Positions 44,746 through 57,699 of a stretch of DNA of 64,000 nt are shown here, one piece after another. Position numbers and translations under genes: made by a program. The notes below the pieces were generated by a model that was not told where the DNA came from, did no database searches, and was given only the letters and a program-made list of their open reading frames with translations. Origin of the DNA: Balanoglossus misakiensis (lineage: Eukaryota > Hemichordata); contig CM082597.2 of the NCBI GenBank assembly GCA_040954595.2, forward strand, positions 7,440,001 through 7,504,000. Direction: 5' to 3'. Within the stretch, counting starts at the first letter, position 1; each line of letters opens with the position of its first letter.

Positions 44746-46002
44746 CTGAAATCAATAAATACATAACTGTTAACATTTTAATGTCCGGGACTATTGTACA
44801 GACCAGAATGCCAGAATAAAATGTGGTGATAGCTTCACTGTAGAGGTATAGGCCTATGGGTAGGTCAAGGTCACGGATAAACCTGTTGACATGGTCCACA
44901 ACCTTGAAATTTGGCATGTGGGATCCTGACCATATACCGGTACATGTAGTGTACAAGGACTGTCAACAGATTTTTTATTCCACATTTTAATATAAATAAG
45001 GTCCATATGAAAATTCCAATCAAAGCTGACAATTACAGTGAGTACTTAAAAATTCAAGAGTGTTATGCATGAAATTACATAGGCCCACATAATTGTGCCA
45101 AGTTTGAGATTCATAGATTCAGCCGATCACACTTTCTTCTCATTTACCTTTTTGAAATATTTGTTTGCAATCTGGGTAAGACAAGTAGACATTTCTGTAG
45201 AAACTATTCCAACATCTGTTGACTTCATGCACATACAATAAAGTCAAAGTAGTAAGACAGCATGTGCCATTCTCAAACAAAACTATAGACATTTTTTTCA
45301 CACAGGACGTGATTAAAGAAATTTAGCTCAGCAAAAATTTCCCACTCAAATTATGGCATTTGTTGTATTTACACATAGTGACTGTACATTTCAAGGCAAT
45401 TGGACACTTGGATACTAAGAGGGTTTAATTATATACCCAAATTTCACAATTTCCAAAAACTATACTAAGGCCAAACATGCATATAAAATTTAAACACATT
45501 TGCACTAGTTATTTAACAGAACACTTGTGTTGACACATGACAGACAACCTATGAACAATTGTCTTATCTGATAAGCTCTGTGTCAGAGCAGAGTTATGAC
45601 AAGTAACCTGCAATGAATCACATGCAGAACTGTACTGCAGTGCATTATGCTGAAGGTCTCTTCACATGGCAGACACACTTACCTTGGGATATCTTTGGTT
45701 ATACAAAACTGCAAGAAAGCAAATAATATAAATTATCATTACTGGTTATAGGTGTACATGTTTGCCACTGAATCCAACAGAATACATGCATATTATTTCT
45801 GCATAAAATCCAGTTCATCTATTTCCATCAGGCATTTCCTCTTTATCTTCACTAAACATAACAGACTACAGTATATGCGCCAATACAATCAAAGCAAACA
45901 CATACAACCACATACAAAAAGATAAAAGACAGTGCCAGATATAACATCATAAAGGAGTCATTGAAATTACCACCCTTATAACATGAGAATCTTTACAGTA
46001 TA
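44746..46002. other. Upstream region of the Helentron, no gene
   Basis: Nothing protein-like on either strand. On the minus strand a possible donor CCCAAG/GTAAGTGTG lies at about 45683, which could serve a 5' untranslated exon joined to the acceptor before the Helentron ATG. Speculative. Confidence 0.35.
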
Positions 46003-46731
46003 AGGGACCGTTCAGTTTTTACGGCCAGGGGGGGGGGGGCAAGTTTGTGTCATCGATTTTCAAAATCAGGCCGACCCCCCCCTTCACCAAGGACCAAAAA
46101 ATGATGACCCCCCCTTTGACAGACCCAAAAATATGATGACCCCCCCCCCCCCATGCCGAAAACATGAACCTATGTACACTGTATGCAATAAATGGAATGA
46201 GGCTCCTCTCGCCTCAATTAGACATTAAATTAAATGAACAAACTAAAATGACAATCCAATACAATAGTTGGTAGAATTGGTAAAAAAAGAAAAGTGGCGG
46301 GGGTGTCCCCCTACCACATAAGAAAATTTGGTAAAATACAGTGCTCAAAGTTGCATTTTAATGAACTCAAAAGCAAATTAACTTAATGTTAGGGAGGACA
46401 AATTTTAATTTTGCCACTCCACTCAAAAGAAGCATCGGGGTAGGGTGGGAAGAAGTCTGCCCTGTACACTAGACAAACCAGCGAATAAATGCAATGTGGG
46501 GGAGAATGGAGGGGGTTGGTGTCCCCCTCCCACATTAGAAAATTTTGTAAAATAAAGGGCGTGAAACTGCAATTTTGTGTACTCAAAAGCAAAAGTTCGG
46601 TGGCAAAAGTATGTGACCCCCCTAAACATTTAACAAAACAGATGACCCCCCCCCCCTCTTGGACTTAAGTCACCCCCCTGGATTTTGATCCCCCCCCCCC
46701 CGCCCCCGGCCGTAAAAACTGAACGGTCCCT
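46003..46731. mobile_element. Complete M2 element with 24-bp perfect terminal inverted repeats
   Basis: The left end AGGGACCGTTCAGTTTTTAC (continuing GGCC) at 46003-46026 is the exact complement of 46708-46731. The interior has long G and C runs and, in reverse, the same AATGAACTCAAAAGCAAATT segment found at 6145-6165 and 50641-50665. Non-coding; no target duplication was obvious. Confidence 0.85.
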
Positions 46732-47609
46732 GAGTGATCCCATTCCCCATCGTCACACTTTACATTCAAACACCTTTACAAAGACTGAATACTGCATATC
46801 AAAATACATGTAAGTACATTGTTTTCTGCATACACAATAGAACCATGCATAGTGACACAAAAATCATTCAATGTACATATACAACACAGCCAATCCAGAA
46901 CGGCTGACAGTGCACACCCAGACATAAACAAAGGGTACATGTAGTACTAATACCTAGCCACACACACCCACTTTGATAAACTTGCACACAGACAGGAGTT
47001 GCAGACATACATGAATCAACAAAGACATGCAGACAAAGATTCAGAAAAAGATGCAAACACATGATACATAGACATACCTACACACACGCATCCACACTCT
47101 GATGAACTAGCACACAGACGGACAGGCATCAAAGAGGTGCAAAGGTCCAAACACACGCAATCACATGGTGCAATTATATACACTGTGCACAGGCTGTATA
47201 TACCAACATTCACATATGTGCCACACACTCAACTAAACTGGCACACGAACAGACATGAAACCAAGCAAAAATTAATCCTCACGTAACAGTTGCTTCTTTT
47301 GATATAGCAAAAATTTCATGTCATGCCAATGACCTGTTTTACAGTATGTCATGAACACTTCACCCTGGTGACTTTGTTGTGGTTCATTCTACTTGTGCAG
47401 CATTGTAGTCTAAATGCAACATAAGAATACCCAGCAATACTATTTGCAATCTATGCATATACCTCTAATAGACTATAGAAATGAATTATTCAATTCACAG
47501 CTAAAACTACAATTCGTTGCTTCTTGAACATATTCCCAAGGTTTAATATAACTGCAATTTCTTCCTCAATGACACTAATATGAAATGTACAAAACTTAGA
47601 ATGTGTTTA
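46732..47609. other. Non-coding region with ACAC-rich tracts
   Basis: Loosely repeated segments (CACACACACCCACTTTGATAAACT, GCACACAGAC-like) resembling a decayed minisatellite; no gene supported. Confidence 0.4.
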
Positions 47610-47704
47610 TTAGCTGCAATGATTGTAGCGGGTGCTGCTAGGTTGACTGGTGTGTTCGCAGCATCAGTCAACCTAGCAGCACCCGCTACAATCATTGCAG
47701 CTAA
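47610..47704. repeat. Perfect 40-bp hairpin with 15-nt loop
   Basis: Left arm 47610-47649 (starts TTAGCTGCAATGATTGTAGC, ends AGGTTGACTG), loop 47650-47664, right arm 47665-47704, fully complementary with no mismatch. GC-rich compared with its surroundings. Could be a tiny fold-back element or a hairpin RNA source; no ORF of interest. Confidence 0.95.
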
Positions 47705-49130
47705 GGATTTCCCTTCGATTACATAGCGAACCATTTGCACAGATACTTACAGTTTTGCTGGGTTCTGTAATGTATTATTTCATCCAAAAAGCTGCACGTT
47801 TCAAGAAAGAACCAAAACAAACTCACCTGCAGACCGCATGTGGTGGTCGCGATTCTATTTTTACCCTAAGTCCCTAACCCTACTTTTTAGGCAGCTGTGT
47901 CAGCGATCGAAAAGAATCGTCAATAATTTCACACAATCGAATTAAACTTCGATGATGGCCATCAAGTACTCATAACCCAACATCTTCCCGCACAGTGTCA
48001 TATATCTTTCGTGCCTTGAAACATCGGGATCGCTTATCTAAAACTAATTTTCGAAAGACGGGCTTTACAAAATAATACTCACCAGTAGTTCAGTATAGAG
48101 TGTGGCTGTAATTGGTATAGCGCCCCCAAACATTGGTATTCTGCCTTTCTTTTGTACGTCACTTCCGCCCAAGACGTTCAAATAAACGAGTTCGTTGTTA
48201 CACTTGCGATGACTGTTATGTTTCAATCAACATATAATTAATTTCCCCATCGTTATCATTGCTCATTTATTATATTTTGGTGCAAACATCTAATGATAAG
48301 ATCAACGTGAATGAAAATCTCTTCTCTCCATTCTTCCGTTGGTGGCGCTGAGCGGTATAGGAGCCTATATATACAGTGGGTGGGCAAATTGGCAGTTCAT
48401 GGACTTTGCACTATGTATGTGGCACTGAAACTTATTTTGGATGAACCTGACCTTATTGAATTCCAATTATTATGATCATCCCTTATTTTATGATTAAGCT
48501 ACCAAAAAGGTCTGCTTTTATGATGTTCATTTCATTTATTTGAATCAGGTAAGGTTATAGAAAAATATACATGACACAGATACATGTATGCACCGTCCAA
48601 AAGGTTTTCAATACAGAAATGAGTTTAAAATATTTCTCCAGTGTATGCACTGTACTGAATTTATATATGTACAGGCATAAACATTCAGCCTTCTGAAACA
48701 ATTGTTATTGGGCACGGAAATTGTTGTTAGTACCTGTAAAGATAGACCACAGCTGGAAGCAGTATAAATTTCTGCAAAATGACTGAAATAGTCTCGTATT
48801 CACCTGGGTAGAACAGTGAACAACTATTCTTGAAAGAAAGTTGTCACAAATACATATTTAACGCATTTGTCACTTAATGTCATCATCATCAACAAAAGAG
48901 CTAATAATAAAAACACCAAAATAGTTGTACGAGTGAACGAGCGAAAGTTCATACCACTAATGGATGTCAAGCATATTTAAACGTTTATGAACACATGCAG
49001 GCACAATTTAATTTGGTATTTGAATAGCCTGAATAGGTATAGAAGCAAACTTTGCACTCCAATTTTCACATTGTTTCAGCGCTTTTTTAATTATATGCAC
49101 ATGTCTAATATACTACACCAACAAATGCAG
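47705..49130. other. Non-coding region right of Helentron
   Basis: No protein gene seen. Minus-strand donor-like sites occur at about 47824 (CTGCAG/GTGAGTTT) and 48081 (CTACTG/GTGAGTAT). The diverged direct repeat of 33340-33520 lies at 48535-48690. Confidence 0.4.
48535..48690 (+). repeat. Diverged direct repeat right of Helentron
   Basis: Pairs with 33340-33520, same orientation (TTTGAATCAGG ... TATATATGTACAGGCATA), bracketing about 15 kb. Confidence 0.6.
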
Positions 49131-49139
49131 GTATATGTT

Positions 49140-50640
49140 TGATTATTGTGGACATGGGTACCAGAACAGATAAAGCCCTGGCATTTGGGGAATTTGAGCA
49201 CATAATGGAGTCTTACACAATACCTCATTAATTATGCACATATTTCATTCCAAGCTAACCACAAGCTAGAGGTTGGGTTTTTGGTGGACATGGACCTGTA
49301 CAGTGTCAAACTGTTTTCCCCAAATTTGGGGTGACCTCAGGTGACCTTTGACCTACTTTCCCCATATCTTGGCATCCACAGCAGATACAGCCTTGGCATT
49401 TGCTGGTTACCATGGGAACCGCTTGTGCCCCGCCAACGCTGCTTGCAGCTTTAATTCTTCTTCTTCTTCTTCCGAGAAATTCGGCCAGGTAGATCTGGAA
49501 AACCGCAGCACCTAGGGGGCTGAAACTTGTTAGGGTGATAGGGGCCAATGAGTAGACGTGCAGTGGCCCGTGAATATTTAATTAGTCATGTGACCTGGCG
49601 GCCATATTGGATTTCCTGAAAACCGTTAAATGAGTCCTTCTCAAAAACTACAAGGCCGATCGAGTTCAAATTTGGTGTGCAGGTAGCCTACCTTCTGTCC
49701 ATCATTTTACCCCATTGAAATCATGACGTCACACATAAAGTTTTTTTGCTACAATTGTTTTTCTTAAAAAATACTTAAAACTTTAAAAATCTTCTTCTCC
49801 AGAACCAGCGGTTACCGATTCTCGGGATTTGGGATATGTGGTCACCTAACCTATGTCTATCAAGTTTGCGAAGCGCACTGTGATTGGTCGATCATTATGG
49901 CGGCCATGTTGGATTTTCGGAAAACCATTGAAAAATGAAAATTCTGTTTTGTAGCCAAAATGTTGACAGCACGGAAATTCTTTTTTTGGATATGAGTCAT
50001 CATATGACCGGAAGTTGTCACAATTTTTCGTAGCAATTTTCACATGACCTTTGACCCAGTTTTAAAACAACTAATTATATATGCATATTCCCCATACCTC
50101 CTCTTGTAAAAGCACCACAGTCATGAATTTTGTGGACATGGGTACCAATGCTGCCAGGACATGACACAAATATTTTGGTAATTTTGGCAATGACCTTTGA
50201 CCTATTTCTGCATATCTAATTCCATGCTACCCAATAGGGCTAGAGGTCTGGTATTGGTTGGACATGGCCCAGTCTGGGGTCAAAATTTTATGCCCTAATT
50301 TTGGGTGACCTTGGGTGACCTTTGATCTACTTTCCCATATCTCAGCATCCAGAGCAGTTAGAGCCCTGGCTTTTATGGGTATTGAGCACATAATGGAGTC
50401 TTACACAAGACCTCATTAATTATGTGCATACCTAATTGCAGGCGAACCAATAGGGCTAGGGGTCTGGTTTTTTGTTGGATCTAGACTAGTATGGGGTCCA
50501 ATTTTTTTGCCCAAATTTGGGGTGACCTCAGGTGACCTTTGACCTACTTTCCCATGTCTCGGTATTCCCAGCAGATACAGCCGTGGAATTTGCTGGTCAC
50601 CATGGGAACCGCTTGTGCCCCCCCAACGCTGCTTGCAGCT
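49140..50640 (+). mobile_element. R1-family tail and near-complete copy at the island's right edge
   Basis: A partial R1 ends GCTTGTGCCCCGCCAACGCT then GCTTGCAGCT at about 49451. A second unit follows (TTAATTCTTCTTC, GGCCAGGTAGATCTGG, GGCGGCCATGTTGGATTTTC) and ends with the same tail at 50640. The second unit is strongly similar to 31780-33000. Confidence 0.75.
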
Positions 50641-50792
50641 TTAATTTGCTTTTGAGTTCATTATAATGTAATTTTGAGAACAGTATTTTACAAAATTTTC
50701 TTCTTTTACCAATTATACCAACTATTGTATTGACTTGTCAAGTTCATTTATTCATAGATTTCTTTATTGCAACAATATACTATTATACACTT

Positions 50793-50825
50793 CAATTATA
50801 AATTTCTTTAAGAAATTTATAATTG
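50793..50825. repeat. AT-rich palindrome, duplicate copy
   Basis: Same 16-bp arms as 6293-6325; the central base is T rather than A. Confidence 0.85.
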
Positions 50826-52397
50826 AGGTGTAAGGAGCCTCTTTTCCTTTATTGCATACAATGTACATGAGATCAGAACGGCGAATTTTTTTCTGGGTGG
50901 GGGGTCATCATACTATTGGGCCTGGGTGAAGGGGGGTCGGCCTGATTTTGAAAACCGACGACACAAACTTGCCGCCCCCCCCAAGACAGAATCTAGCTGA
51001 CACATAACAATAGCTTCCCCAATAAATTCAAGAGAACATACATTGAGGGCTGGTAATTGGTGATTTGAGGAATCACAATAGCGCTCCCACTAATAGTGAC
51101 ATACCGGTATAGCTTTGCGAACTCTACAAACACAGTTAAGTATACGACTAGAAGCTATAGGTGTACTCACTACAACAGGGCCAACAACAACAGTAGTCTG
51201 AGAGCAAGTGTGATGAATTTAAACACAAATTTCAACTACTTTCAGAACTCATAATGATTCCAGTCTAGTCTGTGAATTAAACTGAACAACCCAAAATACT
51301 AAAAATAATACTATTTGACTTCTATCGTAATGTCTGTTTTCCTGATCCCTAATTTAGTACAAGGAAATAACTTCTAAAATGGCCACTAAAGGTGACCTCA
51401 GGTGACCTCTGCACAACCACGGAACCAGATCGAAATAGTAGATTCATTGTTTGAATTATTATTTTGCAGCAAATCTGGTTAACAAATCATGATTCAAATG
51501 ATTGTTTGTGTACTTATTGTTCATGTATGTCTATAATTACATCAGATTGTGGCAAAAAAACACTTTCTTTCATTTGATAAACAAACTGGTTGGAATCTTA
51601 CCTGTCGTAAGTATCTCCACCTTTTGCAGTTTGTCAAACATTAACTGGATGAGATGCCCTCTACGGTAGCTTCTTATGTTTATGTGGGTCAGGGTCATCA
51701 CAGTCCCTGGGACTTAATGTGGGTCCAATCGAAGCACTCCACTCCTCATTATGAAGAACTAATAAAAAAGACCTTTTGGGTGTACTACCAGCAGGGGTGG
51801 GTGTCACTGGGAGAGGCATGTGCATTAAAATTCATTTATCATTTTAATATTTCTTCAGTGTATTGTAAAGGCAGTTTTCGTTTGTTCTCAACATTAAAAG
51901 ATAGAGTAAAAGAACAACTTTTAAAATTAAGTTGAAACATTTTTTCAATAATTTGAATGACTTGTAAGCCACATTGCAACTGATAATTAAAAGTGAATAA
52001 AACTGACACATATCACTTCAGTTTTTCACACAGATTTTAATAGAAACTATTTACTAGCAAGGTAACATTACATTTAATTCGACTTACAATTTGTTTTTTG
52101 TCGAGAATTCCTCCTCTGGGAATGAAAGCATAAGGTAGCTGCCAGCCATAGATTAAGTGCCATGGCAGTCTTGGCATTTATTTTCACAATGACCATTTGT
52201 GAGAATTCTGGTATTGCCTTTATCACCGCAGTCTGGAGATGTGATGAACATGGCTGTACATCTGTTTTAAATTCCGCTTTCATTTTGTGCATATGGTTCT
52301 TAATCTATCTCTGAAAATGGTCTCACCAACAAAACTAATGTTTGGAGTTCAAGTGCCGTCAACAATTCCTTCAGATTTGTGTTAAATCATGATTTTT

Positions 52398-52970
52398 GGG
52401 TCCCATTGGTATGTTCCATGGGACCTTATTGGATCGGTTGGGTCTGTATGCATGTATGTATGTCTGTATGTCCGTCCACATCAAAAACTTGAAAACCGCT
52501 GTGTGTATCACCTTGATATTTGGTGTGCAGATGCAGGCTGGGCTGTAGATGGGAGTTTGTTCAAATGAAGGTGTCATTGCCAAAAATATGCAAATTAGCT
52601 GGAAAAATGTGAATTTGGGCAAAACTCAGTAACTCAGGAACTACTGGTCAGATTGCTTTGCAAAGTGGTGTGTATTTACTTTATTGAGTTGTTTTAATTA
52701 GGCAGGAACTCCCCTGTGTGATTCATATAAACACAGCAAATTCCCAAATGATTATATAACTGGCTAAATTTTAAAGAGGCCAGCTGTTCTATTTAGTGTA
52801 TGTACAGTACATATGCCATTGGCAGCTTATGGGTCAGTCAGTGTTTGCCCATTGATCTCTCGCTATGTGTGTGTCTGTCTGCCTGTCTGTATATGGCCAT
52901 GTACTCTGGTGTTGACTTTTTCTTGTGTATTCACTCAATGGGACCTCTGTGTCCTTGACACGATTTTTTT
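52398..52970 (+). mobile_element. R2-family element inserted in the right duplicate
   Basis: It starts GGGTCCCATTGGTATGTTCC (a hairpin with ATGGGACC) and ends GTCCTTGACACGATTTTTTT. The left duplicate at about 8265 lacks it (CATGATTTTTTGAGATGGC). GATTTTT borders both ends, but part of it belongs to the R2 end itself. Fragments of this family lie at 5100 and 24270. Confidence 0.7.
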
Positions 52971-54550
52971 AGATGGCCCCTCTATTTAAAATCATCAAAG
53001 GAGATCCCAAAGCCTATAAATCTTGTTTCGGTATTTGCTCATCTCGTAAAAGGCCTCTCAGTTTGTGTTCTATATTTCTGTCTATATCATTTTCAAGATT
53101 CATGAAAAGGGTCTTCAGTGGTTTAACTTAAGTTGTCTCAAAACCCTGTAAAGCTCAAATGATAATATTTCTTTGTCAGTGTAATATCATACAAAGGTAC
53201 ATGTACGTGGGGTAGGTACCGATAACATGAAAATTACATCTGTTTCCCAAATCTGATCTAAGAGACGTTTGGATATTCTAACATGAATAGTATGAGTAAT
53301 GTTTTTTTATATCTCCATTGGAGATGAAGTTATATTATAAGAATACTGATGGAAAATTACAACTGCTTAACATTGTAGCTTAATTTCATACAATTTAAAA
53401 AAATGTGACTTAAGTCATCCGTACAAAATCTGTATAATACGACTGTGAAACTGTGAAACCTGCAAGTTTTGCCATAAAAAAGATAACTTTTCTCCAAATT
53501 AGACAAACTTCACATTTTACAACTCAAGCATGTCTGACTCAGGTCATCCTATAGCTGTACTGTTAGCTGGTCACATTCATCAGAGGTGAAAATGAACAAC
53601 TCACGACTGAACTGTGCCTGGGTAAATGACAGACTATTCATGTGTATTTAAAGATTTCCTCTTGGTTGTTTGACATACCATAATTCTGTGTGATGGATGT
53701 ACAGTATGTGTTGATAGTAAATAGTTTTCTAATATCGTCATATCAAATGTCATAAATGTCGACCATCATGCATTGTTTTTTGTCTCGAGTGGGCCATCTT
53801 TGCCCGGAGATTTGTCTATGGTATTTCCCCAGTCCCTCTTTCTGTCATGCCCAACGGAAGAAGCAGACGGGTCTGGATAACCGAGACTATGTTCCAGTGC
53901 CATTCAGATCAAAACTTTTAGATTTATTGTATCCAAAATCACATTCCACCCACTCAGTGACTTTACAATCCCTTGTGATTAGCGCCCCCATTCGGTCATA
54001 TGACATCATAGAAGTGATCTTTCATATGAAGGGTATTTACCTTTTACATGAAATTTATTTACCTTTTATATGAAGGTTATTCACATTTCGTATGAAGTCT
54101 ATTTACCTTTCAGATAAGACAATTTTTTCCTCCAACATTTTGCTTCTCTCCAGAAATCCGGTTCCTCTCTCATCCACAAACAATTCCAAGACAAAAGTAT
54201 GTCAGACAGAAATTAAACTTTATTTCCAGGAAATTTCTCCATTCACAACTTCATATATTAGACGTAGGGTACATTTGAAATTCATATATACAAATTACAC
54301 TGTCTTTGACTCATTTTAATATCCCCAAAGCCGTTGCTTTCTTCTTTTTTTTAAAGAGGTACTGGTAATGTGAGTAAAATTGACAAAAGTCACCATTTCA
54401 CTAAAATTTTATGCAAAGCTTTATGAAAATGTTGAACATCCGATGCCTGATATTCGTGTATCTACTTAATTTTCCTGCCACACAGATCTGAAAGCTGGTG
54501 TACAAATGACATTTATCAAGAACGTCATCGATAGAGTGACGAGTGAACAT

Positions 54551-54608
54551 AGTACTTGTGGTCTCGTCAGATCCAAGATAGTACCTGTGGTCTCGTCAGA
54601 TCCAAGAT
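54551..54608. repeat. 29-bp tandem duplication
   Basis: AGTAC(T/C)TGTGGTCTCGTCAG plus ATCCAAGAT occurs twice; once in the left duplicate (about 10229). Confidence 0.9.
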
Positions 54609-54952
54609 GTTCAAGAAACAATGTCTTATACCAAGTACTCAGGCACCTCCTCCTCCACCAGTATGCTAGGCAGATTGACCTTTGACCTGTGAAGACATCG
54701 ACTGGATACAGGACTTAAATACTGTTGCATGAATGAATATTTCAATTTGACAGATGTTTTCTACTTTCAATTAGATCAATGATCTGTCAACTTTTTCTGA
54801 GGGCAAATCGATAGGTTAATAAAATCACTGGATAAATTGTCAATGCCGGGTTCAATGCACGGAATGGAAATGATTGCAAAAGTCTGTTGGAGATCACCAA
54901 CAACTTCTATTGTTTTTTTAAGGACTGCTAAAACTCTGTGTCCAAACCATTA

Positions 54953-55306
54953 AAAGGGACAAAGTCTCTCTCTCTCGCAGCCCTTTTTCCATTAATTATG
55001 TTTGATACAAGACACCATTTTTGTTATTCTACATGTGGATATATAGTGAATCAACATTCGACCACACACAACTTCCATCCCGCTTGTAGACACAAGAGTG
55101 AAAAAACTCCCCAAAACGAATAATCGGTGTTTATCATTTATTCATTTTGGGCGAGTTTTTACTCACATATCCTACAAACAGGATGGAAGTTGTGTGTGGT
55201 CGAATGTTGATTCACTATATATCCACATGTACATTAACATAAACAATGTCTTGTGTCAAACATAATTACGGTAATAGAAAAGGGTCAGCTAGAGAGAGAC
55301 TTTGTT
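54953..55306. mobile_element. Full-length palindromic MITE, copy 3
   Basis: Paralogue of 10616-10955, with ends AAAGGGACAAAGTCTCTCTC and GAGAGAGACTTTGTTC and an inverted interior. Confidence 0.75.
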
Positions 55307-57699
55307 CTAGAAAGAACTGAAAGAACCCTTCCTCCTACCTCCAGCTTGCACCATATATCCCATGACCAGTGTGTTAAATAATAACCACCTTAAGACGCCC
55401 TCTACAGTATCTTCATTCGTTTCTGTTCTTCATGGTAATCTAGTGGCTTTATTACCCTTGGGACCAGCTTTATCTAGCCTAGACAGATGTTCCAACCCTA
55501 TATGTGCATAAAACCTGCTTGTGTGAACTGTAGGTAAGTGAAAGTTTTAACAGAAAAAAATCATCTTTTTGCTCAATCAATTGATGTGTATATTATACAC
55601 ATTGTATGAAAGATTACTTCTGTGGTATTCTGACCACATGAGGGCGCTAATCAGAACTGAACCTGGATTCACTTTTGGGGATTATAGTGATTTGATTGGA
55701 TGTATTAGATCCAAAATATTTTTTTTCCGATAAAATTGAAAACATTACAGATATGAGACAGGTTAATTTGTGGTCATTAAAATTTGGTCCTATAGAAGCA
55801 AGTATTTTAGATTTGAAGGACTGGTTGTGATTATGTGTAAAACCTGACCATGTCAGTGGTTTTTGTAGACTGTGGCATCATCTCATGTATGATGTGTTTA
55901 TGTGGAAGTGTTTGTGTGGGGGTCAATATGGAGTGAGCTAGTTTGTAGAGAGCTGAGTTGGTAAATTCTCTGCAGTAAGTTGGATACTCTGCTCAAACTC
56001 CAGTGTACTGTGTTCGCTTTCATTCAAACAATTATTTCACACATAAAGGAACAAAGTCACTAAATTTTGACATTATTTTGGATATTTTACTTTCTTTTGA
56101 TGGCCTTTTTATGTTGTTCTACTCACCAAAACATGCACATTGACCTATTGTCACAACTCACTTCAAAACCCCCATACATTACACATGAATAATTCCAACA
56201 TTTCATTTTTGGTCTGTACCAAAAATTATATTGCAGGCATAATTTTCTATTCCTGTACAGGGTGTGAGTTGAATTGTAACAACTAGCCATTGATCATGTT
56301 TCAGTGAGTAGACATACATCAATAGCCCATCAAATGAAACTAAAATATCCAAAATCATTTCAAAAGTTATCAACTTTTCCCCTTTACTCTAAGTTCTCAT
56401 ATAAATTAAACTAGACAAATAAAGTAATAATGATGAACATTTAATGCTGTATATAATAATAAACAAAAAAATCTTCAATAATAAAACTAGACCAAAAATA
56501 AAGAACACACAATGTAAAACTCAACTGCATAATTTTAACATGCTTTCAACCAAGTCATAAAAATGATAAAGAATTGAATAATAATGAAAATTTACTACTG
56601 TATGAAAAAGTAAAAAAATAATGTTCAATGATAAATCTACCAAAAATAAACAGCACATATTAAATCATGATTGTCTTATTTATATCATGCATAGAGGTTT
56701 AATATACAAAGAATGTAATAATAATGACAATTGATTGCTGTTTGTAATAATAAACTAAAATGTATTAAACTAAAACAATAATAAAGTTTATAAACATAAA
56801 AAATAAAATAAACAGAACATATAAAAGGGACATAAAACACAGTTTGCAAGCAAGTCAAACTTGCCACAAAGTGTAACTGCTACAATATACATCATTACAA
56901 ATAATATTGAATGTTGGAAAAATGCCAAAATATTAAAGATTATAAAAGTGCAACGGTAAATTCATTTTTTCTGTATCACTCAACAAGTCATTATTAACAA
57001 TGTACTCCTCACTGTAGACTTGAAAAGTCAACACCAATAAAATGGATAAAATAAAATATTCTGATTGATAAAATATGCAGTCTGAAAATAAATTGTGACA
57101 AGATAACGATAAGGAAATGTAATATGTACAATATATACAGGTAATAGTTTAAAACTCAACCATTCATAAACTTGAAATGTCTGGTTAATAAGTTCTGCCA
57201 ATTTCAAGTATTGATAAAAAAATAAAAATAAGAATATAATGTATGTTACATATGGACAATTGATGCAAACAGATCTCAAAAGCTCCTACTGATATACAGA
57301 TCACATAATTATTCAAATTGAGAGCTGATGAGAATTCTATGATATTTGTAATGAGTTGTAAAAGTTCAATTTTCTGGTTCAGACAAAACCTGACTTTTTA
57401 ACCGACCTTGGCACATATGACAATGAAAATTGTTTTAATGAATGTTTTCTGTTTATTTCAGTCCTTCTGGCAACTTGACAAACCATTGGGGAAATTATTA
57501 TTTATTGTTTAATATTCATAAGTTCTCTATCACAGCTTGTATAGAAAGGCCAAATAAAAAAATATATGTGCTGTTCCGAATACATGGTTTTCAAAAATAG
57601 GGTAGGTAAGTAGGTAGGGAATTATTTTTATTTTGCAATTTTTTATAGTGTAGAAGAATGACGTCATAGTTCTTGCATGATTCTCACAATTTTCATAAA

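Larger units (their letters stand above)
25884..50640. mobile_element. 24.76-kb compound repeat island inserted at TTAATT
   Basis: Left edge GGGGGCACAAGC, right edge GCTTGTGCCCCC...GCTGCTTGCAGCT, flanked on both sides by TTAATT (25878-25883 and 50641-50646). Sequences on either side join seamlessly in the duplicate at 6121-6160, which has one TTAATT. Contents: terminal hairpins, the ~1.4-kb R1 array, another R1 copy, an intact Helentron, an M2 element, a 40-bp hairpin and R1 tail copies. Whether it arrived as one unit or grew by nested insertion and tandem amplification inside an R1 copy cannot be decided here. Confidence 0.75.

Noticed and set aside
46868-47228. Cys-rich minus-strand frames (repeated C-V-C-V patterns)
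   Set aside because: Produced by CACACA-type decayed minisatellite; no signal peptide plus cysteine spacing that would indicate a real secreted peptide.
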